DNA of 64,000 nt from Flectonema sp. DT1601 (Eukaryota > Euglenozoa > Diplonemea > Diplonemida > Diplonemidae), in assembly GCA_964019425.1 (NCBI GenBank), contig OZ025816.1, forward strand, positions 310,001 to 374,000, given 5' to 3'. The position numbers were made by a program, and so were the translations under genes. This document shows, one piece after another, positions 34,801 through 45,270 of the stretch. Each line of letters opens with the position of its first letter. The first letter of the stretch is position 1. A model generated the notes under the pieces. The model made no database searches, was not told the origin of the DNA, and worked only from the letters and a program-made list of their open reading frames with translations.

Positions 34801-36972
34801 TTCTTCTAATAACATAAAACACTCACAAATTTTTTGTTGATGACGATATGCTTCATGACCAGTTGGTAGATGCAACAACAACTCAATAGGTGCGATACTT
34901 ATATCAAATTCACTGTTGATAACGTTCTCCTGAACAACAGTAAATACATCACTTCCTGTGGTGTATTCAATAGAAGCTTCACCAATACGGAGAGTGACCA
35001 TAGTGTTGAATTGAGGGTCTAAGTCGTAAATCACATTGTCATTATTTGCATACAATTTAATGTCAAGACCCTCGATAAAAATTTCACATCGTGATTGAGA
35101 AGGAGCGAATTCTCTTATGTAATAATCAAGGGATCCTGAGAATGCTTCCGTTACAGGCTCAGACAAATACATAACACCTGGATACGACCAATCTGTTCCC
35201 AGATCAGAAAAATACTTTGCCAAGTCTTTTAACATTATCAATTCACCATTTTTAATATCAATTATGGTATCCCAATTTTGTTTTTTATTAAAAACATATT
35301 GCGCAGCGTATTTCAAATCCATGTTGATCGAGACGTGTTCAGCCTTAAAGAACTGAGTCTGAGTTAAGGAGCTCCACAAGGTACATTTGTTAATTCCGAA
35401 GAGCGTCTCCGTCACAACCCGATCATGTTCGTTAAATTGAGGATATGGGTATTTATAAACGTATCGGGTACCTTCTCCCATTCCTATTTTTAATGTTTCT
35501 GAAACCCCTGAATATTCCAAACCTAGAGGAGGACTGACAGATTCAGTTTTTTGTCTCCACGGAATGACTAGTGTACACGGGCATTTCAATGTTACAACTT
35601 GCTCATATGCCCCGTAGTCCCTCCAATCTGAATTTCTTGGTATGTATGGACCCCAAGTACGGTAGTCCCAAGGCAGGAAAATAGATTGGATTTTTGATCT
35701 TATTAAATTTACGAATGGTCCGTAGCAAATCTCACTTGCGAAGATATCAACGTGAATACCCATTTTTGGAAGATCATCCGCCGTTCTCTGTTTTTTTTCA
35801 TCAAGTTCGACTCCGGGTACATCCTCATAGTAGAATAGACGAATAGCAGCTTTTTGTTTGGAATCAATTATAATGCCGTATTTTTCACACAAGTCTTCTG
35901 AGTCTAAATGCTTAGACTCGTTGGCAAACAGTGATGACTCCTCTACGTTGATTGGTTCTGCGTCACCATAAAAAGCAACTCGCAGCTCTCTCGCTACCCA
36001 TCTGGCTCGTTTAGCCACTCTCATCCTCAAGGTATCACTTCCTTTTTGTGGTTCTGAACCAACGGCTTCAGATCCTCCGTCGTAGGAGCTTTCTGATTCT
36101 TGATGAAGGACGATGTTGTTATTTTCAGTAACTGCTGTTCTTGGAAGAACACTTTGAGTGTTGGATTTATCACATTTGATTAGACGGATGCTTACATCGT
36201 GAAATGTTGAGTCGGTTACTATCCTGTAAAGGTCGTTTTGATTTTGATGGGTTTGGTCACAATAGTGATAACCTGACAGCCTTCCGAAAGTGACATTCAA
36301 GAAGAAAGGACACTTCTTAGTGTGAGGTGTTCCTATTGCTAAGTTACCCTCACGAACATCTATTGATACTCTACCTAAGAATTGCATAAGACGTTGGTAC
36401 AAACCCGGAGGTGGATTTCTTGTTAATGTTCGGCCTTCGGAATCAACAGCTGTGGGAGGGGACTCTGATGTAGGTCGGCGAGTTCTCCTGGTAGAAACAT
36501 CTTCCTGAAGTCCTTGCTCATTTATCTCTCCATCTGAATCCAGTCCACGTGCATCAAATTGAGTACGAAAATCCTTATACTTTGCGTGACTGTTATAGAC
36601 TGTTAGCTCTAACCCGTTAAGGTGAACTTTTACTTTTGGTTTGTCATTCCCTCGGTAGTGTCTTCCCCACCACCAGATTGAGATTCTACCATCGGAAACT
36701 GTACAAGAAAGATCTCTTGAGAAGTACTTTACGTCAGTCATTACTATTCGTCCACTGAGAGGTGATACTGTTATTCCTTTTATTGATAACATCTCCGTCT
36801 TCTTACCCATCTCTTCTCGCAATGCGAACCTCTCTAACAGTTTACAGGTAACCCAAGCGAGTACAATATGACTGTACATGAGATACCAGCCAATTGAAAT
36901 TCCCAACATCAGCACCGAGAGGATGTAAAAAACATCATCGGTGTCGGGAGCGTATTGCTCCGTCCCCGACAT
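22865..36972 (-). CDS. BLTP1: BLTP1 (KIAA1109/Tweek/Csf1-type) bridge-like lipid-transfer protein, nine exons
   Basis: Exons: 36972-34257, 34175-32764, 32699-31115, 31037-28213, 28145-26050, 25973-24925, 24829-24322, 24223-24172 and 24100-22865. They sum to 13,479 bases, exactly 4,493 codons including stop (human BLTP1 is about 5,000). The N terminus has one membrane anchor (about 12-35), then the family start: LSIKGITVSPLSGRIVMTDV, SDGRISIWWWGRHYRG and VHLNGLELTVYNSHAKY. Later GIHVDIFASEICYGPFVNL and LPWDYRTW match the conserved FNYGPW...PPDYQ region. Such proteins form long hydrophobic grooves that move phospholipid at ER-plasma membrane or ER-endosome contacts. Middle exons carry Ser-rich disordered loops, including an Asp-Gly run from a microsatellite near 32510-32535. 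The acceptor CCCCTCTCTCACGTAG is 7 bases before the ATG. The first acceptor has two in-frame options 9 bases apart. The family is sure at the N terminus; the C-terminal exons are joined by phase, strand and splice signals. Confidence 0.87.
24172..24223 (-). other. 52-base microexon of BLTP1
   Basis: It lies between ATTACACAG and TTGAAG|GTATGT. Joined to the two bases left by the exon ending at 24322 it gives 18 open codons (NRDKAKPVGWILVKDGLK) and restores phase 0 for the last exon, which otherwise could only be reached with a poorer donor. The neighbouring introns are 98 and 71 bp. Confidence 0.75.
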
Positions 36973-37246
36973 GGTGCTCCTACGTGAGAGAGGGGAGTGA
37001 AATTAGTTTATTATTGGAACCGAAACCTGAAAACCGCATATTTTACGTATAACTATCTAAATGGGAACTCTATGCGTCGGTGTGTGTGTGTTGGGGTACA
37101 AGACGTTACTTATATCCTATGGGAGGATAGAAAACAAAACCCATGGAAGAGGCAACTCTAAAAGAAACTACACTGATGGGCAGTGTTAAAAAACTGATGG
37201 TCCTTTTTTTTTTTTCTTTTTTATATTATAGACAGCAAAGTCCATG

Positions 37247-39274
37247 TTACTTACCAAAACAATAATTATTAGAAGACTCACAGACTTGTCTCATTGCCGG
37301 GGTAATTAACACCGCAACCACAGCAGCTAAACGTGAGATGTCTACAGCTGAAAATTGAGAAGGATTATGCAGATGGACATTCAGTGATAACACAGTTATT
37401 GAAGATAATAATCCAACTGCAAACTGAGGACCTCCAGCAAAATACATTGACACCAGAGTGATAACAAACAAACTAACAAACGCACCACTTGCTACGATGC
37501 TTTGGTCGATTAGTTTAGTCGCAGTTTCAATTCCTGTGAGTTTTTCTTTTTTAATCATCGCATGCGAGAAATTCAAAGCAACAGGCAAACTAACACTACT
37601 ACTTATACTATCCATTACTTTACAAGTAACGTAGAAGAAGATTGGCGCCGTTGCAATCCCTGAAAGGGACCGTTTGGAAAAGTTTAGATTCCATTCATGC
37701 AACCTTGCCAACCTATCATCAAAAATAAGACTATAAAACACAACCACCAACAACAAACTGTTTATTGCACCTGACAATGCAAGTCTCGTATTTGATATTG
37801 TTTTGACATTCTTATAAAGTGGTTCAGCTCTTTCAGACAGTCGAAAAGCAGTATCTACAATACCGGAATAGCTAACGACCGTTCCTTCAAATAAAAGCAA
37901 AGTACTAAACCCCATCGAATACAATGATATAAAAAAACCAGCAACACACATCCTGTCTTTATTGTCTTCCGCCAATGCAATTGTGATAATTAGAGTCGCT
38001 GCTGGAACCGTTAATAGAGAAAGGTATCGAATCGTGTTTGGCATTTTCCAATAAGGAAATTCATAACACATCGCGACAACACCTGATAAAATAGAACCAG
38101 CTGCAAAGCTAAAGGTACTACCTGTATTGTCAATCGTCATGTGAACCATTGCAGTACCTAAAAACCCACTTAGAAACAAACATAGAAACCTTCCTTTAAA
38201 AATTGCAGTCTCAGGAGTGAAATGCTTTCCAAAGACAGCCTGACAAGATAAACAGACAACCATAATTGATAACGCTGATAGATATAACACACAAGTTACA
38301 CCAGATTGCCCAAATGATGGCGCTCCAAATATACATCCGACAGAGATAGGAATAAACCAAAGCTCCAAACAATGAATCATCCGACTACACACATTCACTA
38401 ACAACAAACTGGTCAAGACGCATGTATTGGAATCTTGATTTCTTTGTGAAATTTCATTCGAAACAATCGATTTATTTGATTGTTTTTGTAGGATGTATGA
38501 AACCGATCGAAAAAACAATGAAACACAACACAAAGCTGGTAATACACCAGTTGGTAGGTACAAGTCTCGTAGAAAACATAGACTAGCACAAAATAACAAA
38601 CAACAAACTGAGATTAAACGAATGAAAACTGAAGTTGCGAAACTATGAATTACCTTTATAGGAGACAGTTCGTGTGATATCACTGAAGATTTATCAATGA
38701 TTGTGAAAAACACTGAAGCTAATGTTGACAAGATGACTACCAACGATAGGGAAAATGAAATCGACAACATGTATGAATTGCCTTGAAGATCAACAAACAC
38801 ACCTCCAGTAGCTATAATTACAATAATTAAAACAAACCACATGAACGTCGCCTTAAACAAATAACGTCCTATTCTACTTACTAACAATTGACGTATTTTT
38901 TTCTTCTCAACCACCTGATGACTTTTCAACGATGATTCTATGAGTAATCCAAAAAAACTCGCCGAGACAAGCATCAACACAGCCAACAATGCTATTTCTG
39001 AACACCTTCGCAAAGCAGGAAGCCTTAAAGAGAGCTCATTGAAATCTAACAATGTCGTTTCTTTAACATAACCCTTTACTAGTTCAGCTATTAAAACTGT
39101 CGATCGTGATTTTTTTAAAGTGTTATAATCACTGCATTGATGTCCTTCTCTTCTGACTTCTATTTTCCAATCGTTTGATCTCGCCAATATCGATCCAGTC
39201 ACACAGGCTACTAACACTAAACATAACAATGCTGAACGACTTCTCTTCCAACTCAAGCATGAGAAGGATAACAT
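37247..39274 (-). CDS. Polytopic membrane protein resembling a degenerate membrane-bound pyrophosphatase
   Basis: The product is 675 residues with about 14-16 hydrophobic segments and an N-terminal signal/anchor. By eye it aligns with K+/H+-type membrane pyrophosphatases (about 670-770 residues, 16 helices): GVVAMCYEFPYWKMPNTIRYL at the TEYYTS...PV..VA position, FSTLLLFEGTVVSYSGIVDT at the DA(F/Y)GP(I/V)(S/T)DNAGGIAEM position, then LSERAEPLYKNVKTISNTRLA at the R..TDALDA.GNTT position. At each catalytic site the acidic or Lys residues are gone: DNAGG reads SYSGI, TDALDA reads PLYKNV, and the cytosolic helix normally rich in ADNVGDN reads TSLLLVNVCSR. This suggests a structural or regulatory paralogue unable to bind Mg-pyrophosphate. 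Alternative: an unrelated polytopic protein. Acceptor ACATCAG is 3 bases before the ATG. Confidence 0.5.
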   Translation of the reverse strand: MLSFSCLSWKRSRSALLCLVLVACVTGSILARSNDWKIEVRREGHQCSDYNTLKKSRSTVLIAELVKGYVKETTLLDFNELSLRLPALRRCSEIALLAVLMLVSASFFGLLIESSLKSHQVVEKKKIRQLLVSRIGRYLFKATFMWFVLIIVIIATGGVFVDLQGNSYMLSISFSLSLVVILSTLASVFFTIIDKSSVISHELSPIKVIHSFATSVFIRLISVCCLLFCASLCFLRDLYLPTGVLPALCCVSLFFRSVSYILQKQSNKSIVSNEISQRNQDSNTCVLTSLLLVNVCSRMIHCLELWFIPISVGCIFGAPSFGQSGVTCVLYLSALSIMVVCLSCQAVFGKHFTPETAIFKGRFLCLFLSGFLGTAMVHMTIDNTGSTFSFAAGSILSGVVAMCYEFPYWKMPNTIRYLSLLTVPAATLIITIALAEDNKDRMCVAGFFISLYSMGFSTLLLFEGTVVSYSGIVDTAFRLSERAEPLYKNVKTISNTRLALSGAINSLLLVVVFYSLIFDDRLARLHEWNLNFSKRSLSGIATAPIFFYVTCKVMDSISSSVSLPVALNFSHAMIKKEKLTGIETATKLIDQSIVASGAFVSLFVITLVSMYFAGGPQFAVGLLSSITVLSLNVHLHNPSQFSAVDISRLAAVVAVLITPAMRQVCESSNNYCFGK

Positions 39275-40031
39275 CGTCTGATGTGTTTTCTGTTATTAAT
39301 AATAATAAGAATAAGCCTTGTTCTATTAACAAATATTGATTATCCCAAAAACACTATCTTGTTTTTTTTTTGTCATGTGTTTTTTTTTTTTTTTGTCCTA
39401 TACAAAAAGAATTAAAAAACAATAATATAACAACCTTGGTACGTTATTTCGACGAGGAACTGTACACCCTGGAAACAAGCTGAAAAGCTTTTCCGGGAAT
39501 AGTAGCAGAGCGATGTGCGATATAAGATTTTTTTTTTTCTTCTTCCCTCTTCACTGGTAATGATTTTCACAGTCTACAACCTGCATCAATAGCAGTAATG
39601 AGGTACTTAGATTTGGAAAAGCAACAGCTTTTGAAAAAGGAAAAAAAAAATAAATAACGAAAAAATAGTATTCAAAAAGGAGCCTTAAGGCAAGCAAGAA
39701 AGCAAAATCCAAGCAAATACACAAATAGGGAACACTTGTTTGGTGTGATCCTTTAAAAAGAAAAAGCAGTTTTGAGGCGTAGAATAGTTTTTTAGTACAC
39801 TGTACAAGTGTAATCAACAGACGATGAGATGGTTTCACATGTAAGCAACGATGCCAGAGGTTCAAGCCCTAACAGTGCAAAAGAGCGAACGTGTCAGAAA
39901 GTAGAGTATCAAACAAGGGTCACTGATGTCAGCGAAACAAACCAATAAACGGAAAGATCACATCAAAAGAACCTTGCCATTTATTATAGTTTTTTAACGT
40001 AAAGAATCGACAGATATCATCTTATGAATCT
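39275..40031. other. Spacer
   Basis: AT-rich, with T runs at 39361-39400 and 39530. A 104-codon minus-strand frame (39551-39865) is Phe/Leu-rich without a clear acceptor or domain, and I do not support it as a gene. Confidence 0.5.
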
Positions 40032-40604
40032 CTACTGGTCGAGAAGCTGATTAATTGCGGGAGAAACAACCTGATCTTGGACATGTTGCGCACCAGAAGT
40101 ATGAATTTTAGGATAAACATGATTCATACGCCATTGTCCAACAGGATGTCTGGTTGGTGGTGATCTTTGATGAATGGTTTGCTCAATAATAGGAAGACAC
40201 GGTGGAGAAGTTGTCTTTTCATCAACATCTTCCAAAGGTCCACTCTGAAGCTCTGGTAGGTTGCCGACTATTACATGAAGAGCTCCACCCAATTTCGTAT
40301 GCGAAAATGGATCTCTTGATCCTTTCTCTAAGAACCACTGCCTGCTATTCCCCCAATGTGATTCGTGTATTGATTTCCTACACAACGGAGGTAAGGGTAC
40401 AAATGCTGGTGTTGTTTGTTTTACTTTTCTAGCCACGAGACTCTTTCTTGCATTCCCACGCCTAGCTTGGGTGAAACTTTTCCTCTTTAGTTGAAATTGA
40501 TGCTCAGAGAAAATCCATCCCTTCATAAAGCTGCTGTAGAGTGGAACAGCGAAAGACTCCAATGCACTTGCGTGACAGTCAGCAGTAGCATTCAGTAACT
40601 CCAT
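40032..40604 (-). CDS. Unknown protein, 190 residues
   Basis: I start at the ATG at 40604 (MELLNATADCH), which follows the acceptor TGGGTACTTTCAG by 14 bases; an upstream in-frame ATG at 40703 would cross that acceptor and is rejected. The first 45 residues contain two Cys and a Phe/Trp-rich stretch (GWIFSEHQF), then a basic region (LKRKSFTQARRGNARKSL), then a Trp/Gly patch (HWGNSRQWFLEKGSRDPF) and a Pro/His/Gln-rich tail. No family is recognised. Its first seven codons and its leader are copied, without the rest of the gene, at the start of the tandem duplicate at 42661. Confidence 0.5.
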   Translation of the reverse strand: MELLNATADCHASALESFAVPLYSSFMKGWIFSEHQFQLKRKSFTQARRGNARKSLVARKVKQTTPAFVPLPPLCRKSIHESHWGNSRQWFLEKGSRDPFSHTKLGGALHVIVGNLPELQSGPLEDVDEKTTSPPCLPIIEQTIHQRSPPTRHPVGQWRMNHVYPKIHTSGAQHVQDQVVSPAINQLLDQ

Positions 40605-42660
40605 AATAAAAAAGAGAGCTGAAAGTACCCAAATAAATTGTATAAAAATATTCAAACGAAAAACCTTTTTGCTTAAAAACACACAACTTGGACAAACACC
40701 CATCGTTCGTTATTTCTGTTTGTAAAAAGAGACATGTGAAAAGACATCCTCACCAACACATGAACAATAGTACCCCGATTATTGTGTAAACCGTTTTTTT
40801 TTTTTTTTTCTTTTTACCCAATTCTGCAAATGAGGTTAACAAGCAAGCAAGTTAACAAGAATAAAGGAAAGGGGGAAAAGGAAAAAAAAAAAAAATAGGA
40901 AAATTCGGCGTTCGAAATCAATTCGACTAATCGAGTTTAATATTTTGTTGAAAAATAAATTATTGAATTAAAAAAAAAAAAATAAAAATAATCGGACAAA
41001 TTTCAAAAGAGCCGATACAACAAAAGTATTAAAGCAACCAAAATTGAGTAGTTGTTTATAGGTTTCTTTTTATATATAGACTGGTCTTTATTATGGACCT
41101 ATGCAAAAAAAAAAAGAAGAAAAAATCGTAAATAAAATAATTTCCAAAGCATCTACATCTGGTTATACACACGTTAGCTGTACCGATGACACCTACTTAC
41201 TTTGACCATCGAATCATTCATCCCTTTTTTTAGACCAGAAAAGAAATTCTTCTTATGCATTAAAAAGAGATAGATAAAAAAACAAAAAAAAGAAAATAAT
41301 AACACTCTCGACCAGAAGTGATGAATAGATGCCTTGGTTGTTAATGTTAAAGAGAGGAAGGATTCATACCTCGTGTGTTTATGGCACACGACACAAGTTG
41401 CATTCTTTTTTTTTTTCTTTTTTTTTTTTCGTATTCTTTCAAGGAGAGGCCCAGCGGATGTTTACATCCAGCCTAGCTCTTTCATCGCCCAAGGGGCATT
41501 CCAGATTTTAGTCATTTTTGTGATTTTTAAATCATCATTAAACTGCATAACATAAACATAGTGAGAGTTGGTCGATTTATTTGTGGGTTCACAAGGTCCT
41601 GGACCGGTGTGCTTCCCTGTGAAGGTCGCAAAAAACGAAACAGATTTTCTTTCCTTGTCAACACCTACATGGTGAATTTCGTATGAGCAGCCTGGAACGG
41701 TCTTCTCTCCAAAGTCTTTCATCCATTCAGTGTAGCCTTTTAATGTTTTAATTTCTACCAGTGGTTCCGACTGGGCCGTAAACTCTGCACCCTCAGCAAT
41801 GTACTCCGCGGCGGAAGCTTGTCCTTCCTCGCATGCCACAAAGAATGCTTTTGCTGCTGCTTCCATGTTGTTTTTTTTTTTTTTTTGTAAAGTGACGGAA
41901 GTCCTGATTCAAAAAAAGAAAAATTGGCTTTTATTTTATATAAACTATACAGTAAATCACAATATGATTCGTGAAGGTTTTGTTTGTGCACCATTCATCA
42001 GTTCATTTCCTGCTGAAAAAGGTAAAATATCTAAACAATACGAACCAATACTCTAATAATAAGGTAACAAAACAATAATAATATAAAAATAAAATAAAAT
42101 AAAATAAAAAAGGCTCGGAAGAGGAAGATAAATTTCTTCATTTTGATTTTTTTTTTTTTCAAAAAAAAGGTTGTGGACAAAAAAAAATAAAAAATTGAGA
42201 AATAAATTCGCAAAGGAGAAAAAAACGATTTTTTTGTTTCTTTTCCCAGCATTGTCATGCATTTGTAACTTCATAACCGATTTCTCTGTACCAGATTTTA
42301 GAAAGAGGGCCTTTTTTTTTTTTTTTTTTTTCCCCTTTTTTCGTTATAGTAATCTTAAAGAAAGAAGAAGAAAAAAGAATACAAGTAAACCTGCCGCATT
42401 ATGCTTTACCTTATTGGGCGTAACCTAAGAGACTTACGAGTACCAGACTTTACTTATTATTGCACGTGAGGGAGAAAATAACAACAGCCACTGATATAAC
42501 CATTGAAGAGAGATGTACGCAATAAAAATATAAATAATATGGGAGAAAAAAAAGCTTTTTCTGTAGGAATACAGCTCTTTTTTTTTTTTCTTCTGTTTTT
42601 CCACTCTAAAAAAGGGAGGAGGACATTTTTTTTTTTTTTTTTTTTTGGTATGCCGATTAC
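40585..42660. repeat. Tandem segmental duplication, copy 1
   Basis: This 2.08-kb unit is followed head-to-tail by copy 2 at 42661-45270. Both start at GTAGCATTCAGTAACTCC and end at GGTATGCCG(T)ATTACG. Apart from homopolymer length changes and scattered substitutions, the copies are almost the same, including non-coding DNA. Each carries the leader of the 190-residue gene and one SnoaL-like gene. Confidence 0.93.
41462..41866 (-). CDS. SnoaL/NTF2-like fold protein, copy 1
   Basis: This 134-residue protein has the cone-shaped NTF2/SnoaL pattern: a first helix with FFVACEEGQASAAEYI, the short AEGAEFTAQ strand, a middle helix (LKGYTEWMKDFG) and paired C-terminal strands (SVSFFATFTGKHTG, HYVYVMQFND, ITKMTKIWN). 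Such small alpha+beta proteins bind hydrophobic ligands or act as cyclases or isomerases, and function cannot be told from sequence. The leader has a splice acceptor (TTTTTGAATCAG) and then a run of about 16 A just before CAACATG. The protein is identical to that of copy 2. Confidence 0.75.
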   Translation of the reverse strand: MEAAAKAFFVACEEGQASAAEYIAEGAEFTAQSEPLVEIKTLKGYTEWMKDFGEKTVPGCSYEIHHVGVDKERKSVSFFATFTGKHTGPGPCEPTNKSTNSHYVYVMQFNDDLKITKMTKIWNAPWAMKELGWM

Positions 42661-42680
42661 GTAGCATTCAGTAACTCCAT
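42661..42680 (-). pseudogene. Truncated 5' end of the 190-residue unknown gene
   Basis: The duplication copied the acceptor, leader and first seven codons (MELLNAT) of the gene at 40032-40604. The frame then ends at once with TAA where the duplication junction begins. It is a by-product of the duplication, not a gene. Confidence 0.8.
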
Positions 42681-43150
42681 AATAAAAAAGAGAGCTGAAA
42701 GTACCCAAATAAATTGTATAAAAATATTCAAACGAAAAACTTTTTTGTTTAAAAACACACAACTTGGAGAAGCACCCATCGTTCGTTATTTCTGTTTGTA
42801 AAAAGAGACTTGTGAAAAGACATCCTCACTAACACATGAACAATAGTACCCCGATTATTGTGTAAACCGTTTTTTTTTTTTTTTTTTCTTTTTACCCAAT
42901 TCTGCAAATGAGGTTAACAAGCAAGCAAGTTAACAAGAATAAAGGAAAGGGGGAAAAGGAAAAAAAAAAATAGGAAAATTCGGCGTTCGAAATCAATTCG
43001 ACTAATCGAGTTTAATATTTTGTTGAAAAATAAATTATTGAATTAAAAAATAAAAATAAAAATAATCGGACAAATTTCAAAAGAGCCGATACAACAAAAG
43101 TAAAGCAACCAAAATTGAGTAGTTGTTTATAGGTTTCTTTTTATATATAG

Positions 43151-43655
43151 TTTAGTTTAGTTTAGTTAGCAAAATACAAACTGATGACTACGAGGGGTCC
43201 GGGTAGCCCGCATCAGTAAGGACCCAATCGCGAAGATTGTAGTTTCATAGGATTGGCTGGAAGTGATCGACTTCCAGCCTCCACCTTGCCCAGAGGCTAA
43301 CAGGTTGTAAACAACTAAAGAAAATAAAAGAGAAGTGATCTGGGAGTGGGGGGGAAGGTGAAAAAAATAAAAAACCCTTCTTTCTTTCATAGACATCTTT
43401 CTTTATAATACGACCACATGTGCCATATGCCCACACTCCACGAAAGAAAATAGAAAACCCCGGAACAGTACCGAGGATCGTTCACCCCCAGTTGTCCAAA
43501 GCATTATAATTGTACTGTGGGATTACCGAAAAGCTTTAGAAATGTACCACAAAAGATTTGGGCAGCACATAGCCATATCACTCAGCAAGAAATGAAAACC
43601 AAAAGGATCAGGCAAGATGACAATCAGTTTAAGGTCATAACTGCGCCGGACCATA
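43151..43655 (-). mobile_element. Non-LTR retroposon insertion (5'-truncated LINE or SINE)
   Basis: This 505-base segment is present only in copy 2 of the tandem duplication; copy 1 has the uninterrupted site at about 41073. It is flanked by the 6-base duplication ATATAG (43145-43150 and 43656-43661). Read on the minus strand it ends in three short CTAAA-type tandem units, a tail typical of several LINE clades. Just before the tail are two stable hairpins: a perfect 10-base stem GGCTGGAAGT/ACTTCCAGCC (43255-43279) and GGGTCC/GGACCC enclosing GGGCTACCC. No long ORF is intact. The clade cannot be told. Confidence 0.75.
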
Positions 43656-44049
43656 ATATAGACTGGTCTTTATTATGGACCTATGCAAAAAAAAAAAAAA
43701 AGAAGAAAAATCGTAAATAAAATAATTTCCAAAGCATCTACATCTGGTTATACACACGTTAGCTGTACCGATGACACCTACTTACTTTGACCATCGAATA
43801 GCCATTCATCCCTTTTTTTAGACCAGAAAAGAAATTCTTCTTATGCATTAAAAAGAGATAGATAAAAAAACAAAAAAAAGAAAATAATAACACTCTCGAC
43901 CAGAAGTGATGAATAGATGCCTTGGTTGTTAATGTTAAAGAGAGGAAGGATTCATACCTCGTGTGTTTATGGCACACGACACAAGTTGCATTCTTTTTTT
44001 TTTTCTTTTTTTTTTTTCGTATTCTTTCAAGGAGAGGCCCAGCGGATGT

Positions 44050-44454
44050 TTACATCCAGCCTAGCTCTTTCATCGCCCAAGGGGCATTCCAGATTTTAGT
44101 CATTTTTGTGATTTTTAAATCATCATTAAACTGCATAACATAAACATAGTGAGAGTTGGTCGATTTATTTGTGGGTTCACAAGGTCCTGGACCGGTGTGC
44201 TTCCCTGTGAAGGTCGCAAAAAACGAAACAGATTTTCTTTCCTTGTCAACACCTACATGGTGAATTTCGTATGAGCAGCCTGGAACGGTCTTCTCTCCAA
44301 AATCTTTCATCCATTCAGTGTAGCCTTTTAATGTTTTAATTTCTACTAGTGGTTCCGACTGGGCCGTAAACTCTGCACCCTCAGCAATGTACTCCGCGGC
44401 GGAAGCTTGTCCTTCCTCGCATGCCACAAAGAATGCTTTTGCTGCTGCTTCCAT
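44050..44454 (-). CDS. SnoaL/NTF2-like fold protein, copy 2
   Basis: Same 134-residue product as at 41462-41866; the few nucleotide differences I see in the coding part are silent. I start at the ATG at 44454 (MEAAAK), the equivalent position to copy 1. A longer frame from 44499 exists only because the leader's A run differs in length and lies in frame here, so it is not used. Two identical copies would raise dosage. Confidence 0.75.
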   Translation of the reverse strand: MEAAAKAFFVACEEGQASAAEYIAEGAEFTAQSEPLVEIKTLKGYTEWMKDFGEKTVPGCSYEIHHVGVDKERKSVSFFATFTGKHTGPGPCEPTNKSTNSHYVYVMQFNDDLKITKMTKIWNAPWAMKELGWM

Positions 44455-45270
44455 GTTGTTTTTCTTTTTTTTTGTAAAGTGACGGAAGTCCTGATTCAAA
44501 AAAAGAAAAACTGGCTTTTATTTTAAATAAACTATACAGTAAATCACAATATGATTCGTGAAGGTTTTGTTTGTGCACCATTCATCAGTTCATTTCCTGC
44601 TGAAAAAGGTAAAATATCTAAACAATACGAACCAATACTCTAATAATAAGGTAACAAAACAATAATAATATAAAAATAAAATAAAATAAAATAAAAAATA
44701 AAAAGGCTGGGAAGAGGAAGATAAATTTCTTCATTTTGATTTTTTTTTTTTTTTTTTTTCAAAAAAAAGGTTGTGGACAAAAAAAAATAAAAAATTGAGA
44801 AATAAATTCGCAAAGGAGAAAAAAACGATTTTTTTTGTTTCTTTTCCCAGCATTGTCAGCTGCATTTGTAACTTCATAACCGATTTCTCTGTACCAGATT
44901 TTAGAAAGAGGGCCTTTTTTTTTTTTTTTTTTTTTTTTCCCTTTTTTTCGTTATAGTAATCTTAAAGAAAGAAGAAGAAAAAAGAATACAAGTAAACCTG
45001 CCGCATTATGCTTTACCTTATTGGGCGTAACCTAAGAGACTTACGAGTACCAGACTTTAATTATTATTGCACGTGAGGGGGAAAATAACAACAGCCACTG
45101 ATATAACCATTGAAGAGAGATGTACGCAATAAAAATATAAATAATATGGGAGAAAAAAAAGCTTTTTCTGTAGGAATACAGCTCTTTTTTTCCTTCTTCT
45201 GTTTTTCCACTCTAAAAAAGGGAGGAGGACATTTTTTTTTTTTTTTTTTTTTTTGGTATGCCGTATTACG

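Larger units (their letters stand above)
42661..45270. repeat. Tandem segmental duplication, copy 2, with insertion
   Basis: Second unit of the duplication at 40585-42660. It is 534 bases longer, nearly all explained by the 505-base insertion at 43151-43655 plus its 6-base target duplication. At its right end (high coordinates) it runs into unique sequence. Confidence 0.93.

Noticed and set aside
22865-36972. Eight separate genes instead of one
   Set aside because: Frames end just past good donors and resume after acceptors; the phases match at every junction and the exon sum is divisible by three, so they are exons of one BLTP1-like gene.
39551-39865. 104-codon minus frame
   Set aside because: It has no acceptor-like site near the start, a Phe-rich composition from T runs and no recognisable domain.
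40605-40703. Upstream ATG extending the 190-residue gene by 33 codons
   Set aside because: The extension crosses a good acceptor (GTACTTTCAG) placed 14 bases before the downstream ATG, the usual spacing in this window.
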